A stretch of 64,000 bases of DNA from Solirubrobacterales bacterium (lineage in GTDB: Bacteria; Actinomycetota; Thermoleophilia; Solirubrobacterales; 70-9). The notes beneath the pieces were generated by a model that worked only from the letters and a program-made list of their open reading frames with translations, was not told where the DNA came from and searched no databases. The stretch's first letter is position 1, and every line of letters begins with the position of its first letter. Made by a program: the position numbers and the translations under genes. Location of the stretch: the NCBI GenBank assembly GCA_016712175.1, contig JADJRQ010000001.1, positions 992,001 through 1,056,000 on the forward strand, written 5' to 3'. Of the stretch, positions 27,740-36,254 are shown one piece after another.

Positions 27740-28159
27740 CTAGCCGCGGCCGGCGGTTTCGGCTACGAACTCAGCGATCTCGTCGGCGACGGGGCCCGCC
27801 ACGATTCCTGCGGGCATGCGGCCCGGCACGGTTGGATCGTCGGCGCCCTCTTGGAGCGTGTTCAGTACCGAAGTTTTGGTTCCTTCGATCTGGCTTGCCG
27901 CGTCGGGCCCTTCCGGGGTTCCTGCGGGGGCCAGCTTCTGGTCGAGGTCGGGTCCGTAGTCGCCTTTGGTGCCGGCCGCGTAGAGCTTGTGGCAGTTACC
28001 GCAGTTGTCCTGGAAACCGGTCTGGCCGGCCTTCAGGTTCTCCGGAACTTCCATGCGCCCGCGCGCAGGGTCACCCGCGGACCTGAAGGCCCACAGGGGG
28101 ATCAGCACGGCCAATAGGACGAGGACGAGACCGAATACGACAAAAGGCTTCTTACTCAC
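27740..28159 (-). CDS. Membrane-anchored class I cytochrome c
   Basis: This 139-residue protein has an N-terminal transmembrane helix (FVVFGLVLVLLAVLIPLWAF) and one haem c attachment motif CGNCHKLY near residue 53. A Met in VPGRMPAGIV is the likely sixth iron ligand. It probably passes electrons on the outer face of the membrane. No oxidase genes are adjacent. The 250 bases between it and dnaK hold the dnaK promoter and no other recognisable feature. Confidence 0.88.
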   Translation of the reverse strand: MSKKPFVVFGLVLVLLAVLIPLWAFRSAGDPARGRMEVPENLKAGQTGFQDNCGNCHKLYAAGTKGDYGPDLDQKLAPAGTPEGPDAASQIEGTKTSVLNTLQEGADDPTVPGRMPAGIVAGPVADEIAEFVAETAGRG

Positions 28160-28170
28160 GGCTGCGAATA

Positions 28171-28909
28171 TTACCTGTCAGGCCGGGAGGGACGTTCCCG
28201 GACCGGCTCTCCAGAAATCACAGCCCGGCCGAAAGGACACATCCGGTTGAGCCCGCAGGCGTTGCAGTCCGGCCTCGGGCGGCAGAGCTCCCGGCCGTGG
28301 CGGATCAGGTTCATGTGGAATTCGTACGAATCACCGGGGTCGACCAGGCGGAGCAGCTCGTCGTGCGCTTCGTCAAAGTTGGCGTTGGGGCGAAAAAGCC
28401 CGAGGCGTCCGCCGATCCGGTAGACGTGGACGTCCACCGGGATCTCCGGCCGGTCCCAGGTGAAGACCTGCACGCAGGCCGCGGTCTTCCGGCCGACCCC
28501 GGGCAGGCCCGTCAGGAAGTCCATCGCTTCGTCCCGCGGGGCCGACTCGAGCCAGTCGAGGTCGAGGTTCTCACCGGCTCCGGCAAGTGCCGACTGGATC
28601 CGCGGTGCCTTCTGTCGGGAAAGGCCTCCCCGGGCGAATTGCCTCTTCGACCTCCTCGACTGGAGCGTCACGTACTGCCTGCCAGTCTTCGAAACGTTCG
28701 GTCAGACGGTTGAACGCCCGGTCACGGTTCAGGTCGCTGGTCGCCTGGGAGAGGATCGTCCGCACCAGTTCGTCCACGGGCCGGCGATGGGGCAGATTGA
28801 GGGGCCGTCCGTAGATTTCACGAAGCCGGTCGCGAATCCGCCTGACCCTGGCGCGGCTCGGACGTTTCCATTCCGCACGGCTGACCTTCGCCAAGGCCGG
28901 GAGGCTCAA
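28171..28909 (-). CDS. Endonuclease III-like DNA glycosylase, frame broken near 28630
   Basis: The first part reads PVDELVRTILSQATSDLNRDRAF and the second LPGVGRKTAACVQVF (helix-hairpin-helix with the catalytic-type Lys), VDVHVYRIGGRLGL (catalytic-type Asp) and a C-terminal four-Cys cluster (CRPRPDCNACGLNRMC) for a 4Fe-4S centre. These are the features of base-excision glycosylase/AP lyases. The two parts lie in different frames; removing one G from the minus-strand GGGG run (plus 28628-28631) gives EAIRPGGLSRQKAPRI, a normal family sequence. The TTG start overlaps the PfkB stop by four bases. Treated as one gene of about 245 residues. Confidence 0.85.
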
Positions 28910-29817
28910 CCCTGTGCTCCCCAGTGGCTGCAGGCGGCGCTCCCGGCAGCCGCAGCCGAAGGTAGCACCTCGGCGACCCGGCCAAAGTCCCAGTCCAGTC
29001 CGGCGAGCCCGGCGGCGAGGGCGCCCATGAAGGCGTCGCCCGCGCCGAGCGGACTGACCACTCCGGCGTCCGGCGGGGTGAACTCAACCTCGGCCGCGCC
29101 GGCCGTCCGGACCACCCCCTGCCCGTCAGTCACAACGGCCAGGCGTGGCCCGAGGCTTGCGAGCACCCGGGCGGCGTCGAGTGGCTCCTCTTCTCCGGTG
29201 ATCATGGTCGCTTCAAGCCGGTTGCACTTGATCACCGCCGAGTTGCCCGTGAGTTCCCGGCTGAATTCGGCGGCCAGAGCTTCCTCGTCCCAGCGGTTCG
29301 GCCGGAAGTTGGGGTCGAGCAGCACCGGAATCCCCCGCTCGTGGGCTGCCTCGATGGCCTGACGGGTCACTTCACGCTCGACCGGGCCGACCATCGTGTT
29401 CGAGCCGACCACCACCGCTCCGGCTGCGTTGATCGCCGGTTCGAGAAAAGTCCGGGAGGCGAAGGTGGTCGGGGCGATGTGCTCACCGTAGATCTGGAAT
29501 TCGGGTTCGCCCGTGGAGTCAAAGAGCACGATTCCAAGCGGGGTGTCGGCGCCGGCCACTTCGGCGATCCACCCGGTCTGCACGCCGGCGGCATCCAGCT
29601 CAGTCGTCAACCAGCCGCCCCAGCGGTCGTCCCCGACACCGCCGAGCAGGGCCGCCGGAGAGCCGCTCCGGCTGATCGCGACGGCGACATTGGCGAGTGC
29701 CCCACCGGGATGAGGCACGAAGCTCCGGGGAGTTTCACCGGGAGAAAGGTTGCGCTCGCAGACCAGGTCGACGATGGCCTCTCCCATACAAACGATCGGC
29801 TGTTGTGAACCCGCCAT
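28906..29817 (-). CDS. PfkB-family carbohydrate kinase
   Basis: The 303-residue ribokinase-fold sugar kinase starts CMGEAIVDLV, has the N-terminal PfkB signature region (GGALANVAVAISRSG, GGVGDDRWG) and the C-terminal signature with catalytic Asp in PLGAGDAFMGALAAG. The sequence is closest in feel to fructokinases, but the sugar cannot be assigned. It is divergent from the PAP2 gene across 49 bases and precedes the endonuclease gene with a four-base overlap. Confidence 0.9.
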   Translation of the reverse strand: MAGSQQPIVCMGEAIVDLVCERNLSPGETPRSFVPHPGGALANVAVAISRSGSPAALLGGVGDDRWGGWLTTELDAAGVQTGWIAEVAGADTPLGIVLFDSTGEPEFQIYGEHIAPTTFASRTFLEPAINAAGAVVVGSNTMVGPVEREVTRQAIEAAHERGIPVLLDPNFRPNRWDEEALAAEFSRELTGNSAVIKCNRLEATMITGEEEPLDAARVLASLGPRLAVVTDGQGVVRTAGAAEVEFTPPDAGVVSPLGAGDAFMGALAAGLAGLDWDFGRVAEVLPSAAAAGSAACSHWGAQG

Positions 29818-29866
29818 TCAAAGGGAGACTAGAGATAGTTCACGTCCCGATTACAATGTGGAACCT

Positions 29867-30649
29867 GTGTTCTCGATCATTTCCCGGATCGGGGGTTGGC
29901 TTCCCCGAGGTTGGGGCGATCTGTTCCTGCAGCTGGCCCTCTACATGCTTGCCAATACCGCCTACGAAATTGCGCGGGGGCTCGCTGACGGGCGCGCGGT
30001 TCAGGCTTTCGCCAACGGCGAGCGGATCATCGACCTCGAGCGGAACACCGGGTCCTTCTTCGAGCCGGCGCTTCAATCCTTCTTCCTCCCGGGGAGTTGG
30101 TTGATCGATATTGCCAACACGATCTACCTGAACGCCCAGTTCACGGTGCTGCTGGGCTTTCTGATCTGGTTGTACTTCTTCCGGAATGACACCTACTACT
30201 TCTTCCGCAACATGTTCTTCGTCTCGATGGGGCTGGCCCTGGTCGGCTACATCGGCTTCCCGACCGCGCCGCCGCGTATGTATCCCGAGTACGGCTTCAT
30301 CGACACGGTCAACGCGCAGTCGAGCATCAACCATGATTCGGAGTTTGCAAAGTTGCTGATCAATCCATTCGCCGCGGTGCCTTCGATGCATTGCGCGGTC
30401 GCACTGATGATCGGTGGTACCGCATTCATGGTCACCAAGAACAAGTTCATCCGTGGCTTCTGGCTCTGCTGGCCGTTGCTCGTCGCCTGGGTAACCGTGG
30501 TCACCGCGAACCACTACTGGGCCGATGCCGTCCTCGGCTGGATGGTTGCCGGCCTCTCCTTCCTGATCGCGACGCGGGTCATAGCCCAGATCAAGCCCGA
30601 GACCTGGGCCTGGAGCCGCGGCGCGGACGAGCAGCGCTCCGGCGCCTGA
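29867..30649 (+). CDS. PAP2-superfamily membrane phosphatase/phosphotransferase (inositol-phosphorylceramide-synthase-like)
   Basis: The 260-residue protein has about six transmembrane segments. PAP2 motifs 2 and 3 are clear: VPSMHCAVAL and ANHYWADAVLG (H-x3-D); motif 1 is weak. This layout (FPTAPPRMYPEYG before motif 2) is typical of the PAP2_3 group that includes AUR1-type inositol phosphorylceramide synthases. The protein would transfer or hydrolyse a phospho-headgroup at the membrane. The GTG at 29867 is chosen because the upstream frame overlaps the divergent kinase; a GTG at 29858 is equally possible. Upstream TACAAT may be a -10 box. It starts a plus-strand lipid/inositol gene run. Confidence 0.8.
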   Translation: MFSIISRIGGWLPRGWGDLFLQLALYMLANTAYEIARGLADGRAVQAFANGERIIDLERNTGSFFEPALQSFFLPGSWLIDIANTIYLNAQFTVLLGFLIWLYFFRNDTYYFFRNMFFVSMGLALVGYIGFPTAPPRMYPEYGFIDTVNAQSSINHDSEFAKLLINPFAAVPSMHCAVALMIGGTAFMVTKNKFIRGFWLCWPLLVAWVTVVTANHYWADAVLGWMVAGLSFLIATRVIAQIKPETWAWSRGADEQRSGA

Positions 30650-30657
30650 GGCTGACG

Positions 30658-32234
30658 ATGGCGCCGCGCGACAACCCCTGGCGCTTCGTTGCCGCTCCGC
30701 TCGCGCTGGCCGGCATCCTCTGCGTCGTCTACCTGGTGATGGCGCCACTCAGCGCTGACCACGCAGCGCAGACCTTCCGGACCGAGCTCTTTGAGCTGTC
30801 CGGGCCGACGGTCTGGAACAACTACTGGTTCGGCGGCCACTTCCTGCCGGGCTACAGCGTGCTTGCTCCGCCACTCGGTGCCTGGTTCGGGTTCAGGGTC
30901 ATGGGCGTTGCCGCCGTCCTCGGCACAGTTGCCCTGTTCGCCCTGATCGTCCGCAACGAGTGGGGCGATCGTGCCCAGGCTGGCGCAATCTGGTTCGCCA
31001 TTGCGGCGACGACCAGCCTCTTCTCGGGCCGCCTGACCTTCGCTCTCGGGGCGCTTCTGGCGGTCGCAGCTGTCTACGTGGCCCAGCGCGGCTGGAGGAT
31101 CCCTTCGCTCGTCCTGGCCGCCGTCGTCGGCCTGGCCAGTCCGGTGGCGGCCCTCTTCCTCGCCTGCTGCGGCTTCGCCCACTGGCTCGCCCGCCGGCCC
31201 GATCGCCTGGGACTGGAGATCGCCGCGATCACCTTCCTCGTGGCGGCGTTGGTCGCTCTGCTCTTCCCGGGAGGAGGCGATGAGCCGGATGGCTGGACCA
31301 GCTTCCTGCCGGCGATCGCTTTGACCCTGCTCGCCGCCGTACTCGTTCCGGCCGAACGGAAACTCGTGCGGACGGGATTCTTTGTCTACGCCGCAGCGCT
31401 CGTCGCGAGCTTTCTGATCGACACCCCGATGGGTGGCAACGTAAACCGGCTCGGCGTCCTCTGGTGGGACCCCTCTTCCTCTGCGCCGTCTGGCCCCGGC
31501 GCGCCTGGGCGATCGCCGTGGTCGTGCCGCTTATCGCTGTCTGGCAGATCTATCCCGTCGTCCGTGATCTCGAACTGGTCAAGGACGAACCCGCCGTAGC
31601 CGCCGAGTTCTACGACCCGGTCGGCGAGGCCCTCAGGCCGAGGCTCGCCGTCAGCCCGGCGAGGGTCGAAGTAGTCCCTGTGGCCAGCCACTGGGAGTCG
31701 GCCCGGGTGGCTCCCCAGTTCCCGCTGGCCCGCGGTTGGGAACGCCAGACCGACCGCAAGTTCAACCCCTTGTTCTACGAAGACCAGCTCGATCCGGACC
31801 GGTATTACCGCTGGCTGAAGCGGCTCGCGGTTGGATACGTCGCGGTTCCCCCGACCGATCTCGACTACGCCGGCGAGACCGAAGCCGAATTGATCGAGAC
31901 GAACCCGCCCTTCCTCAAAGAGATTCCGGCCACCGGGGGCTGGCGGATCTACAAGGTGGTCGACCCGACTTCGATGGTCGAACGGCCGGCCGCGCTGACT
32001 GGCTTCTCGACTGACGGATTCACTGTCACATCACCCCGGGCGGGGACCTTCAGGGTACGTATCCGTTCAAACCCGTACTGGAAGGTCAAGGCCGGAGTCG
32101 GGTGTGTGAACTCGACCGAAGCGGGCTGGACCAGGGTCACCCTGAAGCGCCCGGGCTCCCTCGAGGTGGAGGCTGATTTCAGCCCCGGTGCGAGATTCGG
32201 TGACCGCAATTGCCTGCGTTCACCGCCTGATTGA
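30658..32234 (+). CDS. Polytopic membrane protein of unknown function, frame broken near 31458
   Basis: The protein is about 525 residues after repair, with 9-11 hydrophobic segments and a large C-terminal extracytoplasmic domain. The N-terminal loop VWNNYWFGGHFLPGYSVL precedes repeated helices; the layout recalls GT-C-type membrane glycosyltransferases, but no DxD motif is certain. At the CC pair 31458-31459 one C is missing: adding it reads NRLGVPLVGPLFLCAVW and joins the two open frames; the second ends at 32234. The C-terminal half contains FNPLFYEDQLDPDRYYRWLK. It starts nine bases after the PAP2 gene and precedes a CDP-alcohol phosphotransferase. Confidence 0.7.
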
Positions 32235-32257
32235 CGAATCTGATCTAAGCTCCCGTG

Positions 32258-32902
32258 ATGGAGTCGTCTTCGACGCCGCCGTCAGGTGGCGCCCCCAATG
32301 GTCAGCGCGGAGGTCCGGCTCAGGAGTTCAGAAGCCAGGCCCGCGACAAGCTCATCCAGTCCCGCCTGACGCCGAACGCGATTTCGATGGTCGGACTCGT
32401 CGGCAATTTGATCGCCGCGGTACTGATCACCCAGGAGATGTTCGTCCTCGGTGGCGTCGCGTTCATCCTCGGTTCGATCATGGACACGCTCGACGGGCGC
32501 TACTCGCGCATGTCCGGCAAAGGCACGCTCTTCGGGGCCTTCCTCGACTCCACTCTCGACCGGATCGAAGAAGGAATCGTCATCACGGCGATTGCCTGGT
32601 ACTTCGCCGAACAGGGGAACTCCCTGGCGGCAGCGGCCTGCGTATATGTAGTGCTCGGCTCGCTCATGGTGTCTTACACCCGCGCCCGCGCGGAGGCACT
32701 TGGAGTCGAATGCAAGGTCGGTCTGGCCACACGGCCGGTCCGTGTGGTGATACTTTCGATTGGCGTCCTGTTCGCGAATGGCCTAGGTATCGGTGATTTT
32801 TCACTGTTGGCCGCTTCCATCTATGTGATGGCGGCGCTGACCACCGTGACCGTCATTCAGCGTGTCTGGCACGTACGTGGGGAACTCAAAACGGAGCCCT
32901 GA
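32258..32902 (+). CDS. CDP-alcohol phosphatidyltransferase (phosphatidylinositol-phosphate-synthase-like)
   Basis: The 214-residue integral membrane enzyme displaces CMP from CDP-diacylglycerol with an alcohol. The metal motif reads DTLDGRYSRMSGKG then GAFLDSTLD, i.e. DxxDGxxSR...GxxxDxxxD; the usual Ala of the AR pair is Ser. About six hydrophobic helices follow. Sitting 88 bases before ino1, it most likely uses inositol-1-phosphate to make phosphatidylinositol phosphate, as in other actinobacteria, but this is inferred from the neighbour only. Alternatives are phosphatidylglycerol phosphate synthase types. The ATG at 32258 follows an in-frame GTG at 32255. Confidence 0.85.
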   Translation: MESSSTPPSGGAPNGQRGGPAQEFRSQARDKLIQSRLTPNAISMVGLVGNLIAAVLITQEMFVLGGVAFILGSIMDTLDGRYSRMSGKGTLFGAFLDSTLDRIEEGIVITAIAWYFAEQGNSLAAAACVYVVLGSLMVSYTRARAEALGVECKVGLATRPVRVVILSIGVLFANGLGIGDFSLLAASIYVMAALTTVTVIQRVWHVRGELKTEP

Positions 32903-32990
32903 TTCAAAAACTTATGTTGAAGCGGTGTAACCAGAGGCCCGGTCCAGTGTCATTGGCCTTCGCACCTTAAACAGGAGGAATTTCAGACTT

Positions 32991-34184
32991 ATGAGCAAGA
33001 CAAACGGATCGAATGGAAGCGGCAATGGAGCCGACCGTCGTGACGAAAAAGTACGTGTAGCGATCGTCGGAGTCGGCAACTGCGCCAACTCCCTGATCCA
33101 GGGCGTCGAGTACTACAAGGACGCCGACCCGAAAGAGTCCATCCCCGGACTCATGCACGTCGACCTCGGCGGCTACCACGTCAATGACATCGAGTTCGTG
33201 GCAGCCTTCGACATCGACAAGGAGAAGGTCGGCAAGGATCTCTCCGACGCGATCTGGTCCGGTCAGAACGACACCTACAAGTTCGCGGAAGTCCCGAACA
33301 TGGGCGTCAAGGTCGAACGCGGCATGACCCTCGACGGTCTCGGCAAGTACCTCAAGCAGAAGATCACGAAGGCCCCCGGCCCGACCGCCGACATCGTCCA
33401 GATCCTCAAGGACACCAAGACCGACGTCCTGGTCTGCTACCTGCCGGTCGGTTCCGAAGACGCAGTCAAGTGGTACGTCGAACAGGCGATCGCTGCCGGT
33501 GTCGGCTTCGTCAACTGCCTGCCGGTCTTCATCGCCAGCGAGGACTACTGGGACGGCCGCTTCAAGGAAGCCGGTCTGCCGATCATCGGTGACGACATCA
33601 AGTCACAGGTCGGTGCGACCATCGTCCACCGCCAGCTCGCCCGCCTCTTCCACGAGCGTGGGGTCGTGCTCCAGCATACGTCGCAGCTCAACGTCGGCGG
33701 CAATATGGATTTCTTCAACATGCTCGAGCGCGAGCGCCTCGACTCGAAGAAGATCTCGAAGACCAACGCCGTGACCTCGGTCATGGGCCTGGAGCTGGAT
33801 CCCAAGTACGTCCACGTCGGACCTTCGGCCTACGTGCCGTGGCTGACCGACCGCAAGTGGGCCCACATCCGTCTCGAAGGCAAGTCCTTCGGCGATGTCC
33901 CGCTGAACGTCGAGCTCAAGCTCGAGGTCTGGGACTCGCCGAACTCGGCCGGTGTCGTGATCGACGCCGTCCGCATGATCAAGCTGGCCCTTAACAACGG
34001 CATTGCCGGTCAGCTGGACGGCCCTTCGTCCTACCTGATGAAGTCGCCGCACAACCAGCGCCCGGACGCCGACGCCCGCGAGGACACCGAGTCCTTCATC
34101 GAGGCGAACAAGCTTGGCAAGGCTGCGATCGGCGGCACCAAGCCGGTAGCCGAAGTCACCGAGGACAGCAAGTCCGAGGCCTGA
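32991..34184 (+). CDS. ino1: Inositol-3-phosphate synthase (1L-myo-inositol-1-phosphate synthase)
   Basis: The 397-residue NAD-dependent enzyme converts glucose-6-phosphate to inositol phosphate. The Rossmann motif VAIVGVGNCANSLIQG starts near residue 24, and the catalytic region contains GDDIKSQVGATIVHRQL, LNVGGNMDFFNM and LKLEVWDSPNSAGVVIDA with the Lys/Asp residues of the family. About 20 Gly/Asn/Ser residues precede the domain. It has a strong AGGAGGAA ribosome-binding site and its own downstream terminator. Inositol phosphate would feed the adjacent phosphotransferase and perhaps thiol or glycolipid synthesis. Confidence 0.97.
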   Translation: MSKTNGSNGSGNGADRRDEKVRVAIVGVGNCANSLIQGVEYYKDADPKESIPGLMHVDLGGYHVNDIEFVAAFDIDKEKVGKDLSDAIWSGQNDTYKFAEVPNMGVKVERGMTLDGLGKYLKQKITKAPGPTADIVQILKDTKTDVLVCYLPVGSEDAVKWYVEQAIAAGVGFVNCLPVFIASEDYWDGRFKEAGLPIIGDDIKSQVGATIVHRQLARLFHERGVVLQHTSQLNVGGNMDFFNMLERERLDSKKISKTNAVTSVMGLELDPKYVHVGPSAYVPWLTDRKWAHIRLEGKSFGDVPLNVELKLEVWDSPNSAGVVIDAVRMIKLALNNGIAGQLDGPSSYLMKSPHNQRPDADAREDTESFIEANKLGKAAIGGTKPVAEVTEDSKSEA

Positions 34185-34214
34185 TCCCAGGCTGAGGAGC
34201 GGTAAAGCTTGGAC

Positions 34215-34247
34215 AGACGCCCGCCTTCCGGCGGGCGTCTTTTCTTT
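34215..34247 (+). terminator. Rho-independent terminator after ino1
   Basis: A perfect 11-bp stem (AGACGCCCGCC at 34215-34225 with GGCGGGCGTCT at 34230-34240) closes a TTCC loop and is followed by TTTCTTT. It lies 30 bases after the ino1 stop and just before the TTG start of the next gene, so that gene is probably expressed by readthrough or its own promoter. Confidence 0.92.
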
Positions 34248-34256
34248 GAGGACCAC

Positions 34257-36197
34257 TTGAAACCACTATCGATAATTCAGTTCACCCCCTTCCCCCTGGA
34301 ACGGGCGGGAGGGGTCAACGGCTACGTCGATCGCATCAGTGAAGGGCTAGCCGAGCGCGGACATTCCGTCCTGATCGCTGCCCCTGGCGGCGGGAGGGAT
34401 GCCGTCCAGCAGACCAGGCGTGAGATCGGCCGGCTTGCCGATGAACCGCAGTCACTGCTCCAGCCCGGCGAGGCGCCCAAGGTCCTTTCGCTGGGCGGGG
34501 TGTCGTTGCCGCGTGGTTCCCGCAAGCGCCAGGCGCCGGCATCGGTCGACGTCGGCAACCGGGTCGAAGCCCTGCTCGGCCAGGCCGACCTCGATCTGGT
34601 CCACGTTCACGACCCCTTTCTCCCGAACTTTTCTTCGACAGCGCTGCGCCACTCTTTCTCGCTCAACGTTGGCACCTTCCATGAGACTGCCGAGCGGCCC
34701 TTCGCGACCCAGGTCGCCCGCCCCCTGCTCGAGATTTTCTTCGGCCGGCTCGATGCCCGCACCGCCTCGTCGCGGGCTTCGGCCAAGTTGCTCAACCGCT
34801 ACTTCCCCGGGGCGTACGACCTGACGCCCCCCGGAGTTGATCCGGTGAAGCCGTCTCAGGAGAAAGGTGATCCGCTCCGGATTGCGTTCTCGGACGAAGA
34901 AGAAAAGGGCGCCCTCCGGCTGTTCCTCCGGGCGCTGCGCCGTTTGCCCAAAGATCTCGACTGGACCGCGACCATCTACTCGGACAACCCGGGCGAAGTG
35001 GTCGTCCGGATCTCGAAATCCATCAGTGACCGGATCAAGGTCATCGGCCCGGATCAGGCCAGCCTGGCGGACCTGCTCTCCTCCAGCCATGTTTTCTGCG
35101 CCGCTTCCGGCGGTCCCAGCCCGGACCCGGCCGCGGTCCGCCAGGCACTGGCTTCCGGCGCCGTGCCTGTCGCTTCGACCATCGGCCGTTACACGGAGCT
35201 GATCGGCGACGGCCAGCGCGGCCTGCTCTTCCCGGTGGGCGACCCGGTCACGTTGGCCGGCCAGATCGCGCGTCTCGGCGAGAACCGCAGCCTGATGGCC
35301 AGCCTCAAAGCCGCTGCGGGATCAGGCCGGGCAATCGAGACCTGGTCCGAGGTCGTCGAAGGATTCGAAGAGCTCTACGGCCGGCTCGCTGCCCGGCGCC
35401 ACGACCCGACTGGCGATCCGGCGCTTCGAAAGATCTTGAAAGACCGCCCCCTGATCGACGTCGACCTTCACATGCATACTGACCATTCGTCCGACTGTGC
35501 GACCCCGGTCGAGGTCCTGATCGAAACCGCGCGGGACCGCGGGTTCGGTGCGATTGCGATCACCGACCACAACGAAGTCTCGGGCGCGCACGCTGCCGCT
35601 GAAGTGGCGAAGTCGATGGACGACTTCAAGGTCATCATCGCCGAGGAAGTCATGACCGGGGATGCCGGCGAAGTGATCGGTCTTTTCATCAAGGAGAAGA
35701 TCGAGAAGGGCATGACCATGGCCGAGACGATCAAGGAGATAAAGCGCCAGGGTGGACTCGTCTACGTGCCGCACCCCTTCGACCGCATGCACTCGGTTCC
35801 CGATTACGAAAACCTCCTGAACATGGTCGAAGACATCGACCTGATGGAAGTCTTCAATCCACGGGTTGCGATCTCTTCCTTCAACGAAGAAGCCGAGCGT
35901 TTCGCGCGGAAGTACAACATCATTCCGGCTGCCGGTTCCGACAACCACGTTGCCCAGGGGCTCGGCTCGGTTCGGGTGCGCCTCCATGATTTCGACGGCC
36001 CGGAGGAGTTCCTCGAATCGATGCGTGACGCTGAGATCACCAGGCGCCACAAGAACCTCGTCTACGTCCAGGCACTCAAGTTCCTGCAGACCACCGGCCG
36101 GCCCAAAGCGGCAAAGCGCTCGGTGTCGGACGCCCGGGCGGTCAAGGGTGGCAAGCAGCGCCAGCGCGGAGCGAAACGGACTTCAAGCAAGGGCTGA
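34257..36197 (+). CDS. Fusion of a degenerate GT4 glycosyltransferase domain and a PHP-family metallophosphoesterase
   Basis: This 646-residue protein has no membrane segment. Residues 1-385 resemble GT4 enzymes of the PimA type: GGVNGYVDRISEGLAERGHS, LDLVHVHDPFLPN, VGTFHETAERPF, and a C-terminal Rossmann half. The E-x7-E donor motif (PimA GESFGIVLVEAMAAG) is replaced by GGPSPDPAAVRQALASG at ~285-301, so both glutamates seem lost. Residues ~398-600 are a PHP phosphoesterase with a full metal set: H405/H407 (DLHMHTDHS), D437/H438 (ITDHNE), E464, H506 (PHPFD), D562/H564 (SDNH). The tail is Lys/Arg-rich. The TTG start at 34257 has a GAGG Shine-Dalgarno. Its position after ino1 suggests an inositol-phosphate or glycolipid substrate. 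Confidence 0.85.
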   Translation: MKPLSIIQFTPFPLERAGGVNGYVDRISEGLAERGHSVLIAAPGGGRDAVQQTRREIGRLADEPQSLLQPGEAPKVLSLGGVSLPRGSRKRQAPASVDVGNRVEALLGQADLDLVHVHDPFLPNFSSTALRHSFSLNVGTFHETAERPFATQVARPLLEIFFGRLDARTASSRASAKLLNRYFPGAYDLTPPGVDPVKPSQEKGDPLRIAFSDEEEKGALRLFLRALRRLPKDLDWTATIYSDNPGEVVVRISKSISDRIKVIGPDQASLADLLSSSHVFCAASGGPSPDPAAVRQALASGAVPVASTIGRYTELIGDGQRGLLFPVGDPVTLAGQIARLGENRSLMASLKAAAGSGRAIETWSEVVEGFEELYGRLAARRHDPTGDPALRKILKDRPLIDVDLHMHTDHSSDCATPVEVLIETARDRGFGAIAITDHNEVSGAHAAAEVAKSMDDFKVIIAEEVMTGDAGEVIGLFIKEKIEKGMTMAETIKEIKRQGGLVYVPHPFDRMHSVPDYENLLNMVEDIDLMEVFNPRVAISSFNEEAERFARKYNIIPAAGSDNHVAQGLGSVRVRLHDFDGPEEFLESMRDAEITRRHKNLVYVQALKFLQTTGRPKAAKRSVSDARAVKGGKQRQRGAKRTSSKG

Positions 36198-36254
36198 TTC
36201 ATGGTTGCGATCGATAGAGGAAGGTCGCATGATCTGTCAAAGGAAGAAGCAGCG

